From an uncultured Lachnospiraceae bacterium (GTDB lineage: Bacteria; Bacillota; Clostridia; Lachnospirales; Lachnospiraceae), in assembly GCA_934371505.1 (NCBI GenBank), contig CAKRNW010000031.1, forward strand, positions 1-20,519: 20,519 bases of DNA, given 5' to 3'. Within the stretch, counting starts at the first letter, position 1, and every line of letters begins with the position of its first letter. Below the pieces are notes generated by a model that worked only from the letters and a program-made list of their open reading frames with translations, made no database searches and was not told the origin of the DNA. The position numbers were made by a program, and so were the translations under genes. Shown in pieces: positions 15,407 through 20,519 of this stretch.

Positions 15407-16954
15407 TTACTCCTGTAACAACGGTGTTTGATAATCCACCATCTTAAATAGCAATGCCTCGTACAGATGCTGCTCCTCCACAGATTCTCTGCTCTCCAGA
15501 TCTGCGATGGTCCGTGCCACTTTCATGATTCTGTGACAGGCTCTGGCACTCAGTTCCAATTCCTCTGAAAACTCCCGCAGCAGGTTCCGTTCGCCCTTGC
15601 CCAGCCCACAGTACTGCTCTACTTCTCTGGCAGGAATCTGGGCATTATATTGAAATTCCCGTCCTTTATACCGTTCCCGTTGGATTTCCTGGGCGGCCAA
15701 CACCCGTTCCCGCATACTTTTGCTGCTCCATCGTCCTTGTTCCTTTTCCTCTGTCTCTTCAAAAAGCCTGGCTCTTGCCACCTCGGCACATAAATCCATT
15801 CGATCCAGAATTGGTCCGGAAACCCTGCCGGCATATCTTCTTCTGGCCGATGGCGTACAGCTGCAGCGCCGAAGATCCGGATAGTAACCGCAGGGACAGG
15901 GATTCATGGCTCCGATCAAAAGGAACTCCGCAGGATACGTATAATTACCGGAAGCACGATGAATATGTACCTTTTGTTCCTCCAGGGGCTGTCGCAGAAC
16001 TTCTATGACATTCCGTTTAAATTCCGGCAGTTCGTCCAGAAATAATACCCCTTTATGAGCCATGGAAATCACCCCCGGTCTTGGAATTGTTCCTCCCCCT
16101 GCCATGGCATATTCACTGATGGTATGGTGAGGACTCAAAAATGGACGTTTCGTCAGAATTACATGCTCCGGCTCCAATGCTCCTGCCACACTGTAAATAG
16201 AAGAGACTTCCAGACTTTCTTCCATGGTCAGTGATGGCAGAATTGTAGCAAACCGCCTCGCCAACATAGTCTTTCCTGCTCCCGGAGGACCTGAGAGCAG
16301 CAGATTATGAAAACCGGCTGCCGCAATCTCCATTGCCCTCTTGGCACTTTCCTGTCCCTGCACATCCGCGAAGTCTTCCTCTATGTGATCTTTTCTGCTT
16401 TCAAAAAGCCGCTGTACATCCAATACTTCCGGCTCCGGTTGTTCCTTTCCCTGCAGGAAATCCAAAACCTGTCTGAGATTCTCCAGGCCATAGGCATGGA
16501 TTCCTTCTACCACTGCTGCCTCTCTGGCATTCTCCCTGGGCAGAACGCATCTGGTAAATCCCTGTTTTACCGCTTCCCTCAAAATAGGCAGCACCCCGAG
16601 AACCGGCTTCAGACTGCCGTTTAATCCCATTTCTCCCAAAAAGAGGGTTTTCCGTGTCTGCTCCCGGGGCAATTGCTTCATAGACTGCAAAATTCCCACA
16701 GCGATGGATAAATCGTAGGCTGTTCCCTCTTTGCGCACATTTGCAGGGGCAAGATTGATGGTAATACGGGCTGCCGGCAGTTCCACTCCCATATTCCGGA
16801 CGGCAGCTCTCACCCGCTCTTTTGCCTCCGCCACCTCACTGCTGACATATCCCACCAGCTGTAGATTGGGAAGTCCCGGTGCAATATCCACCTCTACCCG
16901 CACAAGGTAGCTGTGAATTCCATGAAGCGCCCCGGAATAAACCGTGCTGAACAT
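15407..16954 (-). CDS. comM: YifB/ComM family Mg-chelatase-like AAA+ ATPase
   Basis: ComM is an AAA+ helicase that helps branch migration of donor DNA during transformation; in non-competent species its role is unclear. The 515-residue product has an N-terminal ChlI/Lon-like domain (GLPNLQLVGYVSSEVAEAKE, 27-46; RITINLAPANVRKEGTAYDL, 63-82), then the ATPase core with Walker A SGPPGAGKT (221-229), the Walker B region VLFLDELPEF, and the family motif AMNPCPCGYY with further paired cysteines before the C-terminal ChlI domain ending around RTIADLE. Length is typical. ATG has AAGGAG about 6-7 nt upstream. It heads a comM-dprA unit behind a structured leader and a candidate promoter. Confidence 0.93.
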   Translation of the reverse strand: MFSTVYSGALHGIHSYLVRVEVDIAPGLPNLQLVGYVSSEVAEAKERVRAAVRNMGVELPAARITINLAPANVRKEGTAYDLSIAVGILQSMKQLPREQTRKTLFLGEMGLNGSLKPVLGVLPILREAVKQGFTRCVLPRENAREAAVVEGIHAYGLENLRQVLDFLQGKEQPEPEVLDVQRLFESRKDHIEEDFADVQGQESAKRAMEIAAAGFHNLLLSGPPGAGKTMLARRFATILPSLTMEESLEVSSIYSVAGALEPEHVILTKRPFLSPHHTISEYAMAGGGTIPRPGVISMAHKGVLFLDELPEFKRNVIEVLRQPLEEQKVHIHRASGNYTYPAEFLLIGAMNPCPCGYYPDLRRCSCTPSARRRYAGRVSGPILDRMDLCAEVARARLFEETEEKEQGRWSSKSMRERVLAAQEIQRERYKGREFQYNAQIPAREVEQYCGLGKGERNLLREFSEELELSARACHRIMKVARTIADLESRESVEEQHLYEALLFKMVDYQTPLLQE

Positions 16955-17030
16955 AAATGACTCCTTCTCCCTTCTTCTGTCTGATTCTTTTTCTGTTTCA
17001 TTCGTTTCTTTGGTAATTGGTTGAAATAGC

Positions 17031-17079
17031 GGGGCGAAATCCCCTTATGCACTTTCGTGCAAGATTGGTCAGAGACCAA
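17031..17079 (-). promoter_or_regulatory. Three tandem hairpins in the comM leader
   Basis: Within 49 nt, minus strand: TTGGTC/GACCAA with loop TCT (17079-17065), TGCAC/GTGCA with GAAA loop (17061-17048), and GGGG/CCCC with a 6-nt loop (17044-17031), separated by 3-nt linkers. The last ends about 76 nt before the comM ATG. No known riboswitch pattern is recognised, and none is followed by a T-run. Confidence 0.45.
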
Positions 17080-17090
17080 AAGACAACTTT

Positions 17091-17119
17091 ATCATAGCTT
17101 ACATGGACTGGTTTGAAAA
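17091..17119 (-). promoter_or_regulatory. Candidate housekeeping promoter of comM-dprA
   Basis: On the minus strand TTTTCA (17119-17114), 17-nt spacer, TATGAT (17096-17091): 4 of 6 and 5 of 6. It lies just after the pilT terminator, and a transcript starting about 7 nt downstream would begin right before the three-hairpin leader. Confidence 0.4.
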
Positions 17120-17142
17120 TAGGTTTTTTGATTTTAATTCTT

Positions 17143-17199
17143 AAAAAACAATAAAGTGGCCGGTTATACAGACCATCTGTAAACCGTAACCACTTTATT
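17143..17199 (-). terminator. Intrinsic terminator of the sigK-pilT unit
   Basis: On the minus strand AATAAAGTGG and CCACTTTATT (17199-17190 and 17159-17150) form a 10-bp outer stem; inside it GGTT, ACAGA / TCTGT, AACC form an inner stem with small bulges. GTTTTTT follows (17149-17143). It begins 12 nt after the pilT stop. Confidence 0.85.
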
Positions 17200-17210
17200 T
17201 TGAACATCCC

Positions 17211-18284
17211 TTAAACATTATTTTTTCCCATGCCCAGTTTCACTGCCATGGCATCCGGATCTTGGGAAAACTGTAATGCATGCTCCCTGCTGATCAGTCC
17301 GCTTTCATAGCAGCTATAAATGGACTCATCCATCGTCATCATTCCCAGCCTGCGGTTGGTCTGCATCATACCATTGAGCTGATGTGCCTTACCCTCACGG
17401 ATCATATTCCGCACTGCATGGGTGGCATGAAGTACCTCGAAGGTGGCGATTCGTCCCTGTCCATCCACCCGTGGAATCAACTGCTGGGATATGACACACT
17501 CCAGCACATTGGCAAGCTGTACCCGGATCTGCTGCTGTTGGTAGGGCGGAAACACATCAATCATACGATCCACCGTGCTTGCGGCACCCATGGTATGCAA
17601 GGTGGAAAATACCAGATGTCCGGTTTCCGCTGCGGTTACCGCTACACTGATGGTTGCCAGATCCCGCATCTCCCCTACCAGAATCACATCCGGATCCTCA
17701 CGGAGTGCCGCCCGGAGTGCATTGGCATAGTTTTCAGAATCCAGGCCGATCTCCCTCTGGTTAACCATTGACATTTTGTGCTGGTGCAGAAATTCAATGG
17801 GATCCTCCAGGGTAATGACATGGGCATCCCGATAGGTGTTAATCATATCAATAATTGCTGCCAAGGTGGTGGATTTACCGCTTCCTGCCGGTCCGGTAAC
17901 CAGAACCAGGCCTCTCTTTCTATTGTAAAGATCTGCCACGGACTCCGGCAGTCCCAGTTCCTCAGCCGAGGGAATCTGCGTACCCACCAGTCGAATGGCA
18001 AGTGCCACCGATCCCCGTTGTTTATAGGCGTTGACACGATAACGTCCCATCTCCCTGATGGAAAAGGACATATCATATTCCCCACGCCCCTCAAAGAGTT
18101 CTCTCTGGGTCTCATTCATGATCTCCAGAAGCATTTCTGTGGTATCCGCCGGCATGAATTTCGGATAGGACATGGTAACCAGACTTCCGTTCACTCTCAT
18201 TTTGGGAGGAATTCCCACTGTGATATGTACATCTGATGCCCCTGCATTTTTTGCCTCCCGCAGGATTTCTTCAATCTTTGGCAT
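17211..18284 (-). CDS. pilT: Type IV pilus retraction ATPase, PilT family
   Basis: PilT is the hexameric cytoplasmic motor that disassembles type IV pili, giving twitching and DNA uptake. The 357-residue product has the N-terminal PAS-like domain (SDVHITVGIPPKMRVNG, 17-33), Walker A GPAGSGKST (131-139), the Asp box ITLEDPIEF (157-165), Walker B VILVGEMRD (200-208), the His box HLVFSTLHT (223-231) and the PilT-specific AVRNMIREGK (290-299). All catalytic parts are intact. I chose ATG at 18284: AAGGAG (18297-18292) is 7 nt away, whereas an ATG at 18290 is only 1 nt from it. That ribosome site overlaps the sigK stop codon. No other pilus gene is in the window; comM-dprA lies downstream behind a terminator. 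Confidence 0.93.
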   Translation of the reverse strand: MPKIEEILREAKNAGASDVHITVGIPPKMRVNGSLVTMSYPKFMPADTTEMLLEIMNETQRELFEGRGEYDMSFSIREMGRYRVNAYKQRGSVALAIRLVGTQIPSAEELGLPESVADLYNRKRGLVLVTGPAGSGKSTTLAAIIDMINTYRDAHVITLEDPIEFLHQHKMSMVNQREIGLDSENYANALRAALREDPDVILVGEMRDLATISVAVTAAETGHLVFSTLHTMGAASTVDRMIDVFPPYQQQQIRVQLANVLECVISQQLIPRVDGQGRIATFEVLHATHAVRNMIREGKAHQLNGMMQTNRRLGMMTMDESIYSCYESGLISREHALQFSQDPDAMAVKLGMGKNNV

Positions 18285-18295
18285 GTTCATTCTCC

Positions 18296-18946
18296 TTATC
18301 CGTATGAGCCCTGACAGGCTGTAAAACCGTTTTTTAATTTTAAGAGTGCTTTCTTCTCAATCCGGGATACATAGCTTCTGGAAATTCCCAATGACTGCCC
18401 GATCTCCCGTTGGGATCGTTCCTTTTTCCCACAAAGCCCGTAGCGCAGCAGCAAAATTTCCCGTTCCCTGTCCGAAAGCACCGTTCCCAACAGAGTTTCC
18501 AGTTTCATCAGGTTTTCCCGCAGCTGCAGCTGTTCCACCGCATCCATCTGCTTCTGTTCCATGATATCCAGCAGACTGATCTCATTTCCCTCTTTATCCG
18601 TGCCGATGGGCTCATAGAGGGAAACTTCTTTTGAGGATTTCTTCTTTGCACGGAAAAGCATGAGCAGTTCATTGTCAATGCAGCGGCAGGCATAGGTTGC
18701 CAGCCTTCCCTTTCCCGCATCGAAGGAGAGAACTGCTTTGATCAATCCGATCGTCCCTGTGGAGATCAGATCTTCCATATCCTCATCGGAATTCTGATAT
18801 TTTTTGGCAATGTGCGCTACCAGGCGCATATTTCTCTCGATCAGAATCTCTTTGGCGGCCTTTGCTTCTTCCTCTGTACCTTCCCTTAAAAGATGGATAT
18901 AGTATACCTCTTCCTCGGTAGACAGGGGTTTTTTAAAGGTTTTCAA
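18296..18946 (-). CDS. sigK: RNA polymerase sporulation sigma factor SigK type, without pro-sequence
   Basis: SigK directs late mother-cell transcription in sporulation. The 216-residue product aligns with B. subtilis SigK from memory: PLSTEEE start, RNMRLVAHIAKKYQNSDED (38-56), DLISTGTIGLIKAV (59-72), GRLATYACRCIDNELLM (80-96), EPIGTDKEGNEISLLDIM (112-129) and the region 4 helix-turn-helix SQREIGQSLGISRSYVSRIE (178-197). Start is TTG at 18946 with GGAGG 6 nt upstream. An in-frame TGA at 18964-18962 shows that no pro-sequence can precede it; B. subtilis has about 20 such residues. The gene is uninterrupted (no skin-like element). It follows hemW and is coupled to pilT. SigE is a relative but has less similar internal motifs. 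Confidence 0.9.
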   Translation of the reverse strand: MKTFKKPLSTEEEVYYIHLLREGTEEEAKAAKEILIERNMRLVAHIAKKYQNSDEDMEDLISTGTIGLIKAVLSFDAGKGRLATYACRCIDNELLMLFRAKKKSSKEVSLYEPIGTDKEGNEISLLDIMEQKQMDAVEQLQLRENLMKLETLLGTVLSDREREILLLRYGLCGKKERSQREIGQSLGISRSYVSRIEKKALLKLKNGFTACQGSYG

Positions 18947-18972
18947 AAGAAGCCTCCAAAGTCAGTTTAATC

Positions 18973-19000
18973 TATTCTATGAAGAGACTTCTTTCTCAGT
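18973..19000 (-). promoter_or_regulatory. Candidate mother-cell (SigK/SigE-type) promoter of sigK
   Basis: On the minus strand AC (19000-18999), 17-nt spacer, CATAGAATA (18981-18973). This fits the SigK pattern AC, 16-17 nt, CATANNNTA, and is 7 of 8 to the SigE -10 CATACAAT. A start about 7 nt downstream would leave a short leader reaching the GGAGG at 18957-18953. Confidence 0.45.
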
Positions 19001-19051
19001 GCCTTTCCATGAAATTTCCTTTATGATCCCTCTGGAATTTACACTTCCTAT

Positions 19052-19080
19052 ATTATACTTTGTTTAGACACCCATTACAA
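19052..19080 (-). promoter_or_regulatory. Candidate housekeeping promoter upstream of sigK
   Basis: On the minus strand TTGTAA (19080-19075), 17-nt spacer, perfect TATAAT (19057-19052). The -35 hexamer includes the hemW stop codon. It lies 106 nt before the sigK TTG start, upstream of the mother-cell type promoter candidate. Confidence 0.5.
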
Positions 19081-20238
19081 CTCGTCCAGCAAAAATTGCG
19101 CCAGGACATAGTTGCTGATGTCGATACCGTAATCCGTCAGCCGGAGGCTTCCTTTCTCTCTCCTCAGAAGCTTTTCTTTCTCCAGTTTCTTCAAAACGGT
19201 TCCATAGATTTCATCCAGCTCCAAACCAAAGCATTGTCGGAAGGTTTCCTCTTTGATTCCCTCCGTAAGACGCAGACCCAGAAACATGAATTCTTCCATC
19301 TCGTCCTTTTGGGATAAAACGGTCCGGCTCTCAGCCGGGGCAGGGTCTGCAGTTTCCATATAGGACTCCAGCTCCGTGACATTTTGAAACCGGGTATGTT
19401 CCATCTGGGAAGAAGCCCCCAGTCCCATTCCCAGATATTCCCCTCTGGTCCAGTATTTGCAGTTATGGCGACACTCTCTGCCCTTTTTGGCATAATTGGA
19501 GATCTCGTAGCGATGATAGCCGTATCCCGTCAAAATCCGTTTCGTATCCTCATACATGAGACGGTCGGTATCCTCATCCGGCAGAACCGGATGCTCCTGG
19601 TACAAAGGAGTCCCCTCTTCCAGAATCAGGCTGTAGGCCGAAATGTGCTCCGGTTCATGTTCTGCCACAAATCGCAGGGTCTGGGCATAACTTTCCCTGG
19701 TCTGCCCCGGCAGTGCCGACATCAGATCAATATTCACATTTTCAAAACCGGCCTGTCTTGCCCACTGAAAACACTCCTCAAACTGCTTCCGATTGTGAAT
19801 CCGTCCCAGCTTTTGCAATTCTTTGTCACAGGAAGACTGTAAACCGATGCTCAGACGGTTGATTCCCGCCTCATGGTAAGCCTTCAGAGAGTCAAGGGTC
19901 GCTGTGCCCGGGTTACATTCCATGGTACATTCAGCATCCTCTGACATCCGGAAACTTTCCCGGATGTGGGTCATAATCTGTCCCATCTGCGCTCCGGTCA
20001 GCAGGGAGGGGGTTCCGCCGCCGAAAAACAGGGTGTCCACCACATACCTGCCACAGCTTTTCCCTCTTTCCCGGATTTCCCGGCAGAGCCGCTCCACATA
20101 AGGCTGGATTCTGGTATCCTGCGTTCCTGTTTTCTCCGTAAGACTTCCCGTTGGAAAGGACAGGAAGTCACAATAACGGCATTTCTGCACACAAAAGGGG
20201 ATATGAAGATATAAGCCTAAACTCTTATCAGGATTCAT
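19075..20238 (-). CDS. hemW: Radical SAM protein HemW (heme chaperone family)
   Basis: HemW is a heme-binding radical SAM protein long mis-named oxygen-independent coproporphyrinogen III oxidase. The N-terminal LYLHIPFCVQKCRYCDF (9-25) carries the three cluster cysteines Cys16, Cys20 and Cys23; the residue two after the last is Phe, not the fourth Cys of true HemN, which favours HemW. FFGGGTPSLL is at 71-80, and the C-terminal HemN_C domain contains EEFMFLGLRLTEGI. Length, 387 residues, is typical. Its ATG overlaps the end of lepA by 11 nt without a strong ribosome site, so expression is probably coupled; lepA-hemW adjacency is common in Firmicutes. A start slightly inside is possible. Confidence 0.93.
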   Translation of the reverse strand: MNPDKSLGLYLHIPFCVQKCRYCDFLSFPTGSLTEKTGTQDTRIQPYVERLCREIRERGKSCGRYVVDTLFFGGGTPSLLTGAQMGQIMTHIRESFRMSEDAECTMECNPGTATLDSLKAYHEAGINRLSIGLQSSCDKELQKLGRIHNRKQFEECFQWARQAGFENVNIDLMSALPGQTRESYAQTLRFVAEHEPEHISAYSLILEEGTPLYQEHPVLPDEDTDRLMYEDTKRILTGYGYHRYEISNYAKKGRECRHNCKYWTRGEYLGMGLGASSQMEHTRFQNVTELESYMETADPAPAESRTVLSQKDEMEEFMFLGLRLTEGIKEETFRQCFGLELDEIYGTVLKKLEKEKLLRREKGSLRLTDYGIDISNYVLAQFLLDEL

Positions 20239-20519
20239 CTAATTTCAATACGCTCATGAAGGCGCTCTGAGGAATTTCCACGTTACCTACCTGACGCATT
20301 CTCTTCTTTCCTTCCTTCTGTTTCTCCAACAGCTTCTTCTTACGGGAGATATCACCGCCGTAGCACTTCGCCAGCACATCCTTCCGCATGGCTTTTACCG
20401 TCTCTCTGGCGATGACCTTGCCGCCCACTGCTGCCTGAATAGGGATTTCAAACAGGTGTCTGGGAATCTCATCCTTTAATTTTTCGCACATTCTCCGTCC
20501 ACGCTCATAGGCACTGTCC
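20228..20519 (-). CDS. lepA: Elongation factor 4 / LepA, C-terminal end only
   Basis: LepA (EF4) is a translational GTPase that acts on stalled or misplaced ribosomes or in ribosome assembly. Only about 96 C-terminal codons are in the window; the frame is open through the right edge (DSAYERGRRMCEKL), so the ATG at 20491 is internal, not a start. The segment has the C-terminal LepA domain almost as in E. coli: IPIQAAVGGKVIARETVK, then DVLAKCYGGDISRKKKLLEK and QKEGKKRMRQVGNVEIPQSA. The stop overlaps the hemW start by 11 nt. Confidence 0.96.
   Translation of the reverse strand, partial: DSAYERGRRMCEKLKDEIPRHLFEIPIQAAVGGKVIARETVKAMRKDVLAKCYGGDISRKKKLLEKQKEGKKRMRQVGNVEIPQSAFMSVLKLDES

Noticed and set aside
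16998..17207. Two short minus-strand open frames (69 and 61 codons) between pilT and comM
   Set aside because: The longer one begins beside the pilT terminator and reads through its stem and the hairpin leader; neither has a ribosome site or family resemblance, and comM has its own good start.
18296..18946. skin-like element or frameshift in sigK
   Set aside because: The frame is continuous from start to stop and all sigma regions are present, so there is no insertion or break.
1..20519. Defence island, CRISPR array, insertion sequence or prophage
   Set aside because: No array of spaced repeats, transposase, integrase, capsid or toxin-antitoxin frame is seen. The window is conserved core chromosome.

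Overview
The window is a stretch of chromosome from a motile, probably spore-forming Firmicute of the class Clostridia, most likely Lachnospiraceae. Evidence for this is moderate GC content, Bacillus/Clostridium-type proteins (CodY, a SigK-type sporulation sigma factor, MotE/YlxF, the TIGR02530-type flagellar operon protein), strong AGGAGG ribosome-binding sites and several TTG starts. Every gene I can support lies on the minus strand, so transcription runs from the right edge to the left edge. I see no tRNA, rRNA, CRISPR array, insertion sequence or prophage gene.

Right part (20519 to about 17140): the 3' end of lepA overlaps hemW. Then comes a sigK-like sigma factor gene with two candidate promoters, one housekeeping-like and one of mother-cell (SigK) type. 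Its stop codon is embedded in the ribosome-binding site of a pilT-type ATPase gene, and a strong terminator closes this sigK-pilT unit.

Middle part (about 17120 to 11013): a promoter followed by three small hairpins leads into comM, with dprA 2 nt behind it; both belong to DNA uptake and recombination. topA follows with its own candidate promoter, then codY, preceded by a 13-of-15 match to the CodY-box consensus and followed by a textbook intrinsic terminator.

Left part (about 10946 to 1): a long fla operon, flgB-flgC-fliE-fliF-fliG-fliH-fliI-fliJ-motE-fliK-flgD-(TIGR02530-type gene)-flgE, running off the left edge inside flgE. These genes encode the proximal rod (FlgB, FlgC, FliE), MS ring (FliF), rotor switch (FliG), export ATPase complex (FliH, FliI, FliJ), a stator-associated protein (MotE), the hook-length ruler (FliK), hook cap (FlgD) and hook (FlgE). 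A possible SigD-type promoter sits before fliK, in the gap after motE.

The order dprA-topA-...-codY-flgB matches Bacillus subtilis as I remember it, but without the trmFO-xerC-hslV-hslU block between topA and codY. Most genes are ordinary and well conserved. The points that deserve a second look are the sigK gene that cannot encode a pro-sequence and its coupling to pilT, the hairpin leader of comM, an extra C-terminal domain on FlgD, a diverged ligand-pocket region in CodY, and candidate regulatory sites for CodY, SigK and SigD.
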